Source: an uncultured Oscillospiraceae bacterium (lineage in GTDB: Bacteria > Bacillota > Clostridia > Oscillospirales > Oscillospiraceae). Taken from it: 30,389 nt of DNA. The stretch covers positions 1 to 30,389 of the forward strand of contig CAKTVG010000028.1 in assembly GCA_934622035.1 (NCBI GenBank), read 5' to 3'. The notes beneath the pieces were generated by a model. That model ran no database searches. It was not told the DNA's origin and saw only the letters and a list, made by a program, of their open reading frames with translations. This document shows positions 7,701-16,563 of this stretch, one piece after another; positions within the stretch are counted from its first letter, which is position 1, and each line of letters begins with the position of its first letter. Position numbers and translations under genes: made by a program.

Positions 7701-8549
7701 ATGCAAAAAAGCGTGATAGGAGACAAGCTGACGATTGACTATGCCTCCTTTGATCAATTCTTCCGCGTGGACGGCGGCAGGGTGCACCACGGCTACCACT
7801 GCCCGCCGCTGCAATCCATTCGCGATCTGCACCACCACGACGCTTTGGAGCTGGGCTATTGCTTTGAGGGGAGCGGCGTATTCTGGATCGACGGCCTGCA
7901 AATTCCCTTTACCGCGCCCTGCGCCTCGCTGATCTACCCGGGCCAGCTGCACAAGGCATGCAGCACGGGCCTGCGGCCCAGCCGCTGGATGTTTATTACC
8001 ATTCGCCCGGAAAAGACGCTCCCCACCGGCGCCCGCGGCGGCGTTATTACGGAGCCGGAGCTGCTGCATCTGGCGCGGCTGGCCGCTGCGGAATGCGAGG
8101 CCGAGGCGCCGCAGTATGAGCGCTGCGTCCACCATCTCATGGCGGTCATCACGCTGATCTATGAGCGCACCGCGCCCGGCAGGGAGGAGGAAAGCGGCGA
8201 GCGCCGCTATCTGATGGAGCGGCTTCAGCCGGTTCTGGACTACATCGCGCAGCACTATATGCAGGATTTGCAGCTTGGACAGCTCAGCGCTATCCTGTTT
8301 GTCCATCCAAGCACCCTGCGCAGCTGGTTTCAGCGTGCGCTCGGCACAAGTCCCATGCAGTATGTCCAACGCACGCGTATCAGCACCGCCTGCTCCCTCC
8401 TGCAAAGCACACCCCTGCCCGTGGCGGAGATCGCGCAGATGGTGGGATATCCAACTCTCTCCTCCTTTAACCGGCAGTTTTCCGCCGCATGCGGATGTTC
8501 TCCGAAGATTTACCGTCAAAACAGCGCCGTCGAGCGCAGCGCAACCTGA
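7701..8549 (+). CDS. AraC-family transcriptional regulator
   Basis: A 282-residue one-component regulator. The N-terminal half has a cupin-like sensing segment (DLHHHDALELGYCFEGSG, about residues 40-57), typical of AraC proteins that bind a sugar. The C-terminal 100 residues hold the two helix-turn-helix motifs (LQLGQLSAILFVHPSTLRSW, then VAEIAQMVGYPTLSSFNRQF and GCSPKIYR). The frame is open far upstream, but the start at 7701 is chosen because AGAGGGGG lies just before it and the family N terminus begins here. It sits between the divergent minus-strand operon and the importer operon, so it is well placed to control both. The inducer is unknown, probably a transported oligosaccharide or its product. 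Confidence 0.9.
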   Translation: MQKSVIGDKLTIDYASFDQFFRVDGGRVHHGYHCPPLQSIRDLHHHDALELGYCFEGSGVFWIDGLQIPFTAPCASLIYPGQLHKACSTGLRPSRWMFITIRPEKTLPTGARGGVITEPELLHLARLAAAECEAEAPQYERCVHHLMAVITLIYERTAPGREEESGERRYLMERLQPVLDYIAQHYMQDLQLGQLSAILFVHPSTLRSWFQRALGTSPMQYVQRTRISTACSLLQSTPLPVAEIAQMVGYPTLSSFNRQFSAACGCSPKIYRQNSAVERSAT

Positions 8550-8576
8550 AAAATACAACATGAATTTGGTAAGATT

Positions 8577-8618
8577 TGATATAACAAAATTGCACGAAAT
8601 GCGGTATCATGGAATCAT
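8577..8618 (+). promoter_or_regulatory. Candidate promoter region of the importer/glycosidase operon
   Basis: The 112-bp gap between the AraC gene and the sugar-binding protein gene is AT-rich and holds two weak candidates. One is an extended -10, TGATATAAC (8577-8585), without a -35. The other is TTGCAC (8590-8595) with a 17-bp spacer and AATCAT (8613-8618). Neither is strong, as expected for a promoter that needs an activator such as the AraC or YesN protein encoded here. No terminator is visible after the AraC gene, so read-through is also possible. Confidence 0.3.
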
Positions 8619-8661
8619 CAAAGTTGTAGCATTTGGCGAAAATGCTGGAAAGGACATCACT

Positions 8662-10320
8662 ATGCGTAAAATACTATCCATGCTTTGTGTGATTGCATTG
8701 CTGCTTTCTCTGGCGGCGTGCAGCGCGGGAGGAGCACCGTCGGAATCCGACACGACGGCACCTGTCGAGGGCGTCTACGACGCCTACACGCCCTATGACG
8801 AAACCGTCACACTGACCACCGGCACGACCGTCCTCGGCGCAGGCGGCCTGCCCAGCGGCGACGACTATGAAAACAATGTCTTTACCCGCTATCTGCAAAA
8901 GACACAGAATGTTAAGATGAAGGTTTCCTGGAGCGTGGACAGCAACACCTACGCCTCCAAGGTCGCCCTCTGTATTGCAGGCAAGGATCTGCCGGACGTT
9001 CTGGTCGTCAACCGTTCCACCTTCAAGCAGATGGCGGAAAATGACCTGCTGGCCGACCTGACCGAGGTCTATGATTCCTGCATCTCCGATTTCCTCCGTG
9101 CGCAGCTGGACAGCTACGGCTCTGAGCTGATGGATGAGGTCTCCGTGGACGGAAAGCTCCTCGGCATTCCCAGCCCCTCGCTCAACAGCTGCCAGAACGT
9201 GCTCTGGATCCGCTCCGACTGGCTGGAAAAGGCCGGCCTGGAAGCGCCCAAGACCCTTGAGGACATTGAAAAGACTGCCCGCAAATTTATCGACATGAAG
9301 CTCGGCGGCGACAACACCATCGGCATTACCACGACCAGCAAGCTCTATGAGGGCTATAACTCCTCCTGGGGACTGGACACCATCTTCTCCCTCTTCGGCG
9401 CCTATCCCGGCAACTGGCTGGAGATCGACGGCAAGGCAGTCTATGGCTCCGTGCAGCCGGAAATGAAGGAAGGCCTCGAGGTACTGCGCCGCTGGTACGC
9501 AGACGGCATTCTGGATAAGGAATTCGCCGTTCGCGACGAGGCCAGCCGTCAGTCCCTGATCGGCAGCGGCCGCTGCGGCATGTACTTCGGCGTGTGGTGG
9601 CCCTCCAACGGTGTTGCGGATATCGTCGAGCTGGACAAGGAAGCCGACTGGATTGCCGTCTCCGCGCCGCTGGACAGCAACGGCAAGCTCAAGACCACCG
9701 CGCAGGATCCGATCCAGAAGATTGCGGTCGTCAGCAAAAAGTGCGCGCACCCCGAAGCGGTCATCAAGGCGCTGAACGCGGGCTACGACGTGCTGCGCTG
9801 CAATACCGAATACGGCAACCCTTACGGTACGCAGACGCAGGAGGCTTATAAGTACTTCTTTGAGACCTCTCCGCAGGGATGGGGCGTCATGCCGGTTCCC
9901 ATCGAGATCAACTGGTCCGACTGCGTCGGCAGAATTGCCAGAGAGATGCAGGAGGCCGTGGAGAAGGAGGACCCCAGCGTCCTGTCCATCACCGGCTTTG
10001 AAAGCTCCTACGATTACATCCTTTATAACAGCAAGCATCCCAAGGAAAACCGCGTGTATTACCATGAGTACCTTGCCCGCGTCGTCGGCGCGAGCGCCGC
10101 AACCGAGGACTGCGTGGAGGTCGTTCCGACCTGCTTCTACGGCACGACGAAGACCATGTCTACCCTGTGGTCCTCTCTGGAAAAGCTGGAAAGCGAAATC
10201 CTTCTGAAGATCGTTATGGGCGAGGAGCCGGTTTCCAGCTTCGACGATTTTGTCACCAAGTGGTACGCCGCGGGCGGCGAGCAGATCACCAAAGAGGTAG
10301 AGGAAGCACGCAATGCCTGA
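8662..10320 (+). CDS. Sugar ABC importer substrate-binding lipoprotein
   Basis: A 552-residue lipoprotein that would capture an oligosaccharide outside the cell for import. The signal sequence ends in the lipobox SLAAC with the lipidated Cys at residue 20. The length and composition fit the large LipO/YtcQ-type binding proteins of the CUT1 carbohydrate importers, which pair with LplB- and YtcP-type permeases, as here. A longer open frame begins at 8275, but that part overlaps the AraC gene in another frame. The start at 8662 is chosen for its signal peptide and the upstream AAAGGA site. The stop overlaps the first permease gene by 8 bases, so translation is probably coupled. Family call firm, ligand unknown. 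Confidence 0.9.
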   Translation: MRKILSMLCVIALLLSLAACSAGGAPSESDTTAPVEGVYDAYTPYDETVTLTTGTTVLGAGGLPSGDDYENNVFTRYLQKTQNVKMKVSWSVDSNTYASKVALCIAGKDLPDVLVVNRSTFKQMAENDLLADLTEVYDSCISDFLRAQLDSYGSELMDEVSVDGKLLGIPSPSLNSCQNVLWIRSDWLEKAGLEAPKTLEDIEKTARKFIDMKLGGDNTIGITTTSKLYEGYNSSWGLDTIFSLFGAYPGNWLEIDGKAVYGSVQPEMKEGLEVLRRWYADGILDKEFAVRDEASRQSLIGSGRCGMYFGVWWPSNGVADIVELDKEADWIAVSAPLDSNGKLKTTAQDPIQKIAVVSKKCAHPEAVIKALNAGYDVLRCNTEYGNPYGTQTQEAYKYFFETSPQGWGVMPVPIEINWSDCVGRIAREMQEAVEKEDPSVLSITGFESSYDYILYNSKHPKENRVYYHEYLARVVGASAATEDCVEVVPTCFYGTTKTMSTLWSSLEKLESEILLKIVMGEEPVSSFDDFVTKWYAAGGEQITKEVEEARNA

Positions 10321-11239
10321 GCTTACCCTGAAAAAAACAAAAAAGCCGCGCTCTCCGCTTTCCGACCAGGTTTGCTACCGGCTGATGCTGCTGCCGGGCA
10401 TTATTCTGCTTCTGATTTTTGCGGTCGTGCCGATGTTCGGCATTTTGATCGCCTTCCAGAATTATGTCCCGGCCAAGGGCATCACCGGTTCGGAGTGGGT
10501 CGGCCTGGAGAACTTCAAAACGCTCCTGCTGCTGCCGGACAGCTTTGAGGTGCTGCGAAACACGCTGGTGCTGGCGATTGCAAAGATGGTCCTCGGAACG
10601 GTCATTCCCATCCTCTTTGCGCTGATGCTCAATGAGGTCACGCAGGACCGGCTGAAGAAGGCCATTCAGACCTCGGTTTACCTGCCGTACTTCCTGTCCT
10701 GGGTTCTGCTTGGCAGCATCTTCCTGTCCATGCTCCAGCTGGACGGCGTGGTGAACTACATCATCCAGCTGTTCGGCGGAGAGCCCATCATGTTCATGGC
10801 GAGCAACAAGTGGGCGCCGGTCATCATGGTGGTGACGGATGTCTGGAAGAACTTCGGCTACGGCTCCATCATCTATCTGGCGGCGCTGACCGGCGTGGAC
10901 GCAAACCTCTACGAGGCGGCGGCGCTGGACGGCGCAAGCCGCGTGCAGCAGGTGATCCACGTCACGCTGCCGGCCATCGCGCCGACCATCGTGCTGGTGT
11001 CCACGCTGAATCTGGGCAACGTTCTGAACGCAGGCTTCGATCAGATCTTTAATATGTATAACGAGCTGATCTATGAATCCGTGGACATCATCGATACCTT
11101 TGTCTACCGTATCGGCCTCGTGGAGCTGAATTTCAGCCTCAGTACGGCGGTGGGCCTTCTGAAATCCGTGGTCAGCTTCCTGCTGATTACGCTGTCCTAC
11201 TGGCTGGCGAAAAAATGGACCGGCTACAAAATTTTCTGA
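10313..11239 (+). CDS. Sugar ABC importer permease, LplB type
   Basis: A 308-residue integral membrane protein with about six transmembrane helices, the first near residues 23-45 (LMLLPGIILLLIFAVVPMFG). The cytoplasmic EAA loop that contacts the ATPase is clear (YEAAALDGASR, then LPAIAPT). It matches the LplB-like permeases of CUT1 oligosaccharide importers and forms a heterodimer with the next gene's product. The start overlaps the end of the binding protein gene by 8 bases. Confidence 0.93.
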   Translation: MPELTLKKTKKPRSPLSDQVCYRLMLLPGIILLLIFAVVPMFGILIAFQNYVPAKGITGSEWVGLENFKTLLLLPDSFEVLRNTLVLAIAKMVLGTVIPILFALMLNEVTQDRLKKAIQTSVYLPYFLSWVLLGSIFLSMLQLDGVVNYIIQLFGGEPIMFMASNKWAPVIMVVTDVWKNFGYGSIIYLAALTGVDANLYEAAALDGASRVQQVIHVTLPAIAPTIVLVSTLNLGNVLNAGFDQIFNMYNELIYESVDIIDTFVYRIGLVELNFSLSTAVGLLKSVVSFLLITLSYWLAKKWTGYKIF

Positions 11240-11252
11240 GGGGGGAGAGAAT

Positions 11253-12140
11253 ATGCTGCAATCGAAAGGCGCGGGCGACCGTATCTGGAAGATCGTCTGC
11301 TATTTCTTTGTGATTCTCGGGGCGCTTTTGTGTCTGCTTCCTATCGTGCATACGCTGGCGCTCTCCCTTTCCGACCGCGCCTCCGCCACGGCGGGCAAGG
11401 TCGCGCTGCTGCCGGTGAACTTCACCACCGCGGCCTACAAGGCCATCCTGAAGGACGAGCAGTTTTTCACCTCGTTCAAAAATTCCGTGCTTCGCGCGGC
11501 GGTGGGCGTGCCGATCAATGTGCTGTTCTGCATTCTGATGGGTTATCCGCTGTCCAAATCGAAGAAGCAGTTCCGCGGACGCAACCGCTATATGTGGTTC
11601 CTGCTCTTCACGATGCTCTTCAGCGGCGGCATGATCCCGAGCTATCTGCTCATCAGCAAGCTCGGCCTGCTCAACAGCTTCTGGTCGCTGATCCTGCCGA
11701 GCGCGGTGCCGGTCTATAATGTCATTCTGATGATGAATTTCTTCAAAAACCTCCCTCAGGAGCTGGAAGAGGCTGCGATGCTTGACGGCGCAGGACCGCT
11801 GCGCATCATGTGGAAGATCTATGTTCCGCTGGCGATGCCCTGCATTGCAACAGTGGCGCTGTTTTCCTTCGTCGGGCACTGGAACGCATGGTTTGACGCG
11901 GCGATCTACATCGGCGATCAGTCCAAAATCCCGCTGCAAACCTATATCCAGCAGCTCGTGGTGAACATGAACGTCAATTCCTCTCTGAGCTTTGAGGAGC
12001 AGATGCAGCTCGCGGAGGTGTCCGGAAAATCGTTTAATGCGGCGAAGGTCTTCGTCACGATGATCCCGCTGCTTGTGGTCTACCCCTTCGCGCAGAAGCA
12101 CTTTGTTAAGGGCATCGTGCTCGGCGCGGTGAAGGGATAA
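11253..12140 (+). CDS. Sugar ABC importer permease, YtcP type
   Basis: A 295-residue membrane protein of the CUT1 permease family, partner of the preceding permease. It has an N-terminal helix (IVCYFFVILGALLCLLPIV), an EAA loop (EEAAMLDGAGPLRIMWKI, then VPLAMP) and the family ending FVKGIVLGAVKG. It starts 13 bases after the first permease with a GGGGGAGA ribosome binding site. No nucleotide-binding subunit is encoded in the locus, so the pair must use an ATPase from elsewhere, as is known for MsmX-dependent importers in Firmicutes. Confidence 0.93.
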   Translation: MLQSKGAGDRIWKIVCYFFVILGALLCLLPIVHTLALSLSDRASATAGKVALLPVNFTTAAYKAILKDEQFFTSFKNSVLRAAVGVPINVLFCILMGYPLSKSKKQFRGRNRYMWFLLFTMLFSGGMIPSYLLISKLGLLNSFWSLILPSAVPVYNVILMMNFFKNLPQELEEAAMLDGAGPLRIMWKIYVPLAMPCIATVALFSFVGHWNAWFDAAIYIGDQSKIPLQTYIQQLVVNMNVNSSLSFEEQMQLAEVSGKSFNAAKVFVTMIPLLVVYPFAQKHFVKGIVLGAVKG

Positions 12141-12151
12141 GGAGAAAGAAA

Positions 12152-15100
12152 ATGAAAAAAAGAGGATTGTGTCTTCTTCTGGTGCTGCTTCTGCTGCTGA
12201 GCGCCTGCCAGAAAGTGGAGCCGGAGGCTTCCTCGCAGCCGTCGGAACGGCCCGACGAGCCGGAGAAGCTGAGCCTGAGCTTCAATACGGAGCAGCCCTC
12301 CGGCCTGCGGGAAGCGGCGGTGAGCCTCAACGGAGAGTGGGAGCTTTTCGTGGACGGCGCAGAGGAGACGAAAGAATACAAAAATGACAGCGGCAGCGGC
12401 TCAGAGCGCGCTGCGCTGACAAGCCGGCCGCTTGCCGTGACGCTGGAGCTTCCGGCACTGACGGAAAACGATTTTGTCAAGGTACGCGCATGGGTCGCGG
12501 CAGATGCGGGGGATACGCAGGCTGCGCTCAGCATTCGCGTCAACAGCGGCGAATGGGTGAAAACGCCCATCTCCTACTATCAGAACGGCCAGCCGCACTG
12601 GATTGATCTGTCCGTCAACCGGGATGACCTTGTGGCGGGAGAGAACCTGGTAGAAATTTGCAGCAATCTGGACAGCGGTGCCTGGCTGCTGAGCGACGGC
12701 GGCGAGGCCTACAGCCTCCGGCTGCGCACGGCGACCTGCGGCGACAGCTGGGCGACGGCGCAGGTTCCTGCTGCGGCAGAGGGGCAGTTCGAGGTCAGCT
12801 ATGCCGACCGGGTTTTCCCCGACACCTTCAACGGCATTGTCTGGTACAAAAAGACCTTCAATCTGGAAAGCGTCGGAAGCGACGCCTGGTGGCTGCACTT
12901 CAACGCGGTGGACTACCGCGCAGAGGTCTGGCTGAACGGCCGCTTCCTCGGCAGCCACGAAAACGGCTACACCGGCTTTGAATACTGCGTGACGCCGGAG
13001 CTGCGGCAGGGAGAAAACACCCTGATCGTGCGCGTGGTTGACCAGGACTGGAACAGCGGCCTGACCGAGGACGACATCCACATCAAGGAGACGCTGGCGG
13101 GCTTCACGCAGGATACGCGCAAGCTCAACTACTGCGGCATCTGGCAGAGCGTCTATCTTGAGCCGCGCGGGAGCGTCGCTGTAGAGGATCTCTATGTCGC
13201 CACGCTGGACGCGCAGGCGGGCGCGCTGGAGGCGAGGGTCACCCTGAACAATCCCACGGACACAGCGCTGGACACGGCACTGACGCTGGCCGTGGATGGC
13301 GTGCAGACGCAGCAGACCGTTGCGGTCCCGGCAGGGAGCAGCACAGAGGTGCGCCTGCCGCTGACGGTGCCGTCGCCCAGACTCTGGAGCGCGGACAGCC
13401 CGAATCTTTATACTATGACCGTAACTGCCGAAGCGGCGGGATGCACGGATACGCTTTCTCAGCAATTCGGCATCCGCAGTGTGGCCGTCTCCGGACGGAA
13501 GGTCCTGCTTAACGGCGAGCCGGTTTTCCTGACCGGCATGCTCCACTGGGGCAGCTACTATGAAAACTACACCTCCGCCGTTGCGGCCGAGCGTGTGCGC
13601 TACGAAATCGAAGAGCTGCAAAAGGCGGGCTTCAATGCGATCAAGTACTGCCTGATGTCGCCGCCAGATTACGTGCTCGACCTCTGCGACGAGCTGGGCA
13701 TGTACGTCTATATCGAGTATCCGATCTGGAATGTCAACGAGACGGATGCCTTCTTTGAACGGGCCTATTTGCAGATGATGGAAATGGTCGAAAAGGACCG
13801 CAGCCACCCCTGTGTGGTTATGAGCGACTTCAACTGCGAGGATCTGGAATTCACCGAGCAGATGGACGCGCTGATGCAGTGGTGCGTGGAGACGGCGAAG
13901 ACCGTCGATCCCGGCCGCCTCTTCACGGACAACAGCACCAACGGCGAGCATAAGTACGGCGATTTTGCCACCTGCCATCCCTATTATCAGGCGGATGTGT
14001 TCGAGACGATGCTCTCCGGCTGGCTGGAAACGCGCGGGGAGCAGCCGCTCATCCTCGGCGAGTACGCGGACATCAGCGTTCTGAGAGACATCAAGGAGCT
14101 GAACGCGCAGTCCACGGAGCAGTACACCTGGTATCACGACTATTATCAGGAAATCGATCAGGGTCAGGCCATGCGTGACGCGGGCTACACGGAAGAGCAG
14201 ATTGACATGGTCATTCAGGAATCCGTGGAAAACGCGCAGGAGCTGCGCAAATACTATCTCGAGGCCAGCAAGGAGCACGAGGGCGTCGCCGGACTCTTCC
14301 TGACGCACATCTTTGAAAGCCCGAACGGCTGGGCCGACGGCTGGTTTGACGATCTCTATCAGCCGCACTTCGACGCGGATACGATCCGTATGTCGGCGAG
14401 CGAGAATGCGCTGCTGCTGCCGCGCGACAGCTCGAATTTCAAGGCGGGGCAGGAAAACACCCTGACGCCTGCGGTGTCGCTCTACGGTGGGACCGATCTG
14501 GAAAATGCGGAGCTGCGCTATACGCTGCTTGACGGCGAGAAGACTGTGGCCTCCGGCGTTGCGCAGAGCGGTATTTCGCTGGAAAACGGCAATTATTATC
14601 CCTTGCAGCCGCTGACGCTGGCCTTCCCGGACAGCGACCTTGCCGTGCGGTATACCCTGCGGCTGGAGCTTGCGCAGGACGGGCAGACCGTGGCCTTCAA
14701 TGAATGGAGCCTCTGGGGCTATCCCATGGACAGCCTGGACAAGGCCGGCCTCTCCGGCAAGAAGGTGCAGGTCTACGACCCATCAAACCGTCTTGGTCTG
14801 GGCGCACGCTACCCCTGGATGCAGAGCTTCTCCAACGGCAGCGGCGCAGACCTCGTGGTCGCCTCTGAAATGAACGGCATGATCCTCAGCTACCTGACCA
14901 ACGGCGGCAAGGTCGTCTACGTCGGCAGTAATTCCGGCGTCACAGCGATCACGGATAACTGGGACTATAACCGCTTCTCCTTTGCCTTTGTTCCGGATCA
15001 GGAGAATTCCCTGGCTGCCAGCCTGCAAAACGGCGGCTACGGCGGCATGCAGTTCATCAATCTGGCGACGGCAACCTATCTGACCGCCGCGGACAACGGA

Positions 15101-15328
15101 ACGAATCTCATCGGCCGCTTCGGCATCACAACGGGCGAGATCGCCTCCTATGTCTGTGACTATCTGATCGGTCAGGGCTCCATGCTTCAGACAACCCTGC
15201 GGCTGGATGCCTCCGACCTGAACCTCGGCGGCGCACTTCTCACGCACGAATCCCTCTCCGCACACGGAGAAAACGTCCTTGGCGCATATCTTCTGGATCA
15301 GATGATCCGATATCAGCTTGAAAAGTGA
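12152..15328 (+). CDS. GH2-type glycoside hydrolase lipoprotein
   Basis: A 1058-residue lipoprotein (LLSAC, lipidated Cys19) of the glycoside hydrolase family 2 superfamily (beta-galactosidase, beta-glucuronidase, beta-mannosidase and relatives). The order is: an N-terminal beta domain; a GH2 sugar-binding jelly roll (GIVWYKKTFNL, WLNGRFLGSHENGYTGFEY, about residues 228-275); an immunoglobulin-like domain; a TIM barrel from about 450 (GEPVFLTGMLHWG); then a C-terminal extension of about 300 residues. Candidate catalytic residues are E563 (HPCVVMSDFNCED) and E637 (ILGEYAD), 74 residues apart, a normal GH2 spacing. The acid/base motif reads NCE instead of the usual NE. Residues 125-175 resemble the first half of the repeated surface module. 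It probably trims a glycan outside the membrane before import. Exact sugar specificity cannot be assigned. Confidence 0.85.
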   Translation: MKKRGLCLLLVLLLLLSACQKVEPEASSQPSERPDEPEKLSLSFNTEQPSGLREAAVSLNGEWELFVDGAEETKEYKNDSGSGSERAALTSRPLAVTLELPALTENDFVKVRAWVAADAGDTQAALSIRVNSGEWVKTPISYYQNGQPHWIDLSVNRDDLVAGENLVEICSNLDSGAWLLSDGGEAYSLRLRTATCGDSWATAQVPAAAEGQFEVSYADRVFPDTFNGIVWYKKTFNLESVGSDAWWLHFNAVDYRAEVWLNGRFLGSHENGYTGFEYCVTPELRQGENTLIVRVVDQDWNSGLTEDDIHIKETLAGFTQDTRKLNYCGIWQSVYLEPRGSVAVEDLYVATLDAQAGALEARVTLNNPTDTALDTALTLAVDGVQTQQTVAVPAGSSTEVRLPLTVPSPRLWSADSPNLYTMTVTAEAAGCTDTLSQQFGIRSVAVSGRKVLLNGEPVFLTGMLHWGSYYENYTSAVAAERVRYEIEELQKAGFNAIKYCLMSPPDYVLDLCDELGMYVYIEYPIWNVNETDAFFERAYLQMMEMVEKDRSHPCVVMSDFNCEDLEFTEQMDALMQWCVETAKTVDPGRLFTDNSTNGEHKYGDFATCHPYYQADVFETMLSGWLETRGEQPLILGEYADISVLRDIKELNAQSTEQYTWYHDYYQEIDQGQAMRDAGYTEEQIDMVIQESVENAQELRKYYLEASKEHEGVAGLFLTHIFESPNGWADGWFDDLYQPHFDADTIRMSASENALLLPRDSSNFKAGQENTLTPAVSLYGGTDLENAELRYTLLDGEKTVASGVAQSGISLENGNYYPLQPLTLAFPDSDLAVRYTLRLELAQDGQTVAFNEWSLWGYPMDSLDKAGLSGKKVQVYDPSNRLGLGARYPWMQSFSNGSGADLVVASEMNGMILSYLTNGGKVVYVGSNSGVTAITDNWDYNRFSFAFVPDQENSLAASLQNGGYGGMQFINLATATYLTAADNGTNLIGRFGITTGEIASYVCDYLIGQGSMLQTTLRLDASDLNLGGALLTHESLSAHGENVLGAYLLDQMIRYQLEK

Positions 15329-15339
15329 GGGAAATGCAA

Positions 15340-16530
15340 ATGAAACGACTGCTTCTGATCGTGCTGGCGCTGGCCCTGTGCCTGTCGCTGGCAGCCTGTG
15401 TGACGCAGGAGGCGGAGCCGAGTGAATCGACTGCGCAGCCTACGGAGCCCGCGGAGGATTTCACCGGAAAGCCGACGCTTCAGCTCCGCGTCAACGAGAC
15501 AAACTGGCTTACCGTCGACCTGACGCCGTATCTCGGCAGCGACTGGGCCTGGGTGAGCTTTGACGTTCCGGTGGAATACCTGATCGACGGCTTTAACCAG
15601 TTTGCCGTCTACAGCAACGCCTACAACCATGGCAACCTGACCGACAAGAGCGTGGACCTGTTCTTCACCTTCACGGAGCTTGCGACGGATTCCTTCGTCT
15701 CTTCGGACATGATGAACAGCTGGGAGCCCTTCATTGACCGCTTTGCGAACATCACGCTGGAGCTTTATGACGGAGAAAACTGGAACGTCTTCCCGCAGGA
15801 TCCGGAGTATAAGCTGGATGAAAACATGGTGCTCGGCATTTATACGCAGAACAACTCCATCTACAGCGTCTGCCGCAACATCGAGCTGCACGATCTGGAG
15901 GGCTACACGCAGGCGACGGTTTCCGCGCTGGTGCATGTCGGCACCAACCTTCTGGAGGAGCCGGAGCCGGAGCCCATTGACGAGGGCGACGGCGTCAGTG
16001 AGCTGGATTCCACCGTCCCCGTCCTGAAGGTCAAGCTCAACGGCGCCCCGGCGGAGCGCCTTGACCTGACGCCCTATCTCGGGCAGAACAGCGTCTGGGT
16101 GACCGTGCCGCTGGATGCGGCCAAGCTGCGCGACGGCACAAACCGCATCACGCTGGACTCCAATGTGGACAACACGGCAAACTTTGCCGATACGAGCCTT
16201 GACATCTACTTCACGGCCAGCCGCACAAGCGAGGATACCGAGCTTTCCACCGACGGCCGGCTGAGCTGGATGAAGATCGAGGATCATCGCTATGCCAACA
16301 TCTATCTGGAGCTGCACGATGCCGCGACTGACACCTGGGTCACCTTCCCGGACAGCGGCCTCTACCGCGACACCAACGAGCACACGGTCATTGGCCGCTT
16401 CAGTGCAAACGAATGGCTGGAGCAGTACAATTTCCGCCGCGGCTTCGTGCTGGAAAACGTTGCGCAGTATGACGAGGTTCGCGCCTGCATTCAGATTCAT
16501 GTCGGCAGCGACCTGACGATTGTGGAATAA
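15340..16530 (+). CDS. Lipoprotein made of two copies of the novel module
   Basis: A 396-residue lipoprotein: signal peptide with lipobox SLAAC (Cys20), a short Glu/Pro/Ser/Thr-rich spacer, then module A (about 45-205; 15472-15960) and module B (about 226-396; 16015-16527), joined by an acidic EPEPEPIDEGDG linker. Each copy has the family landmarks: an LRVN-like first strand, a central VDL[FY]F segment, a [DH]R[FY]AN strand and a terminal HVG. No catalytic motif is seen, so it is probably a binding protein. GTG and ATG codons occur at 15325 and 15334, but 15340 is best placed relative to GAGGGA (15327-15332) and gives a standard signal peptide. It follows the GH2 gene by 11 bases. I do not recognise the domain family. 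Confidence 0.82.
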   Translation: MKRLLLIVLALALCLSLAACVTQEAEPSESTAQPTEPAEDFTGKPTLQLRVNETNWLTVDLTPYLGSDWAWVSFDVPVEYLIDGFNQFAVYSNAYNHGNLTDKSVDLFFTFTELATDSFVSSDMMNSWEPFIDRFANITLELYDGENWNVFPQDPEYKLDENMVLGIYTQNNSIYSVCRNIELHDLEGYTQATVSALVHVGTNLLEEPEPEPIDEGDGVSELDSTVPVLKVKLNGAPAERLDLTPYLGQNSVWVTVPLDAAKLRDGTNRITLDSNVDNTANFADTSLDIYFTASRTSEDTELSTDGRLSWMKIEDHRYANIYLELHDAATDTWVTFPDSGLYRDTNEHTVIGRFSANEWLEQYNFRRGFVLENVAQYDEVRACIQIHVGSDLTIVE

Positions 16531-16563
16531 TCAAATCAACACACGCAAAAGGAAGAAGCTGCT

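Noticed and set aside
8275..8661. Upstream extension of the sugar-binding protein frame
   Set aside because: It overlaps the helix-turn-helix part of the AraC gene in another frame. The lipoprotein signal peptide starts at 8662.
12401..14368. Minus-strand open frame opposite the GH2 gene
   Set aside because: Antisense shadow of a gene with clear lipobox and GH2 motifs; no ribosome binding site or family motif of its own.
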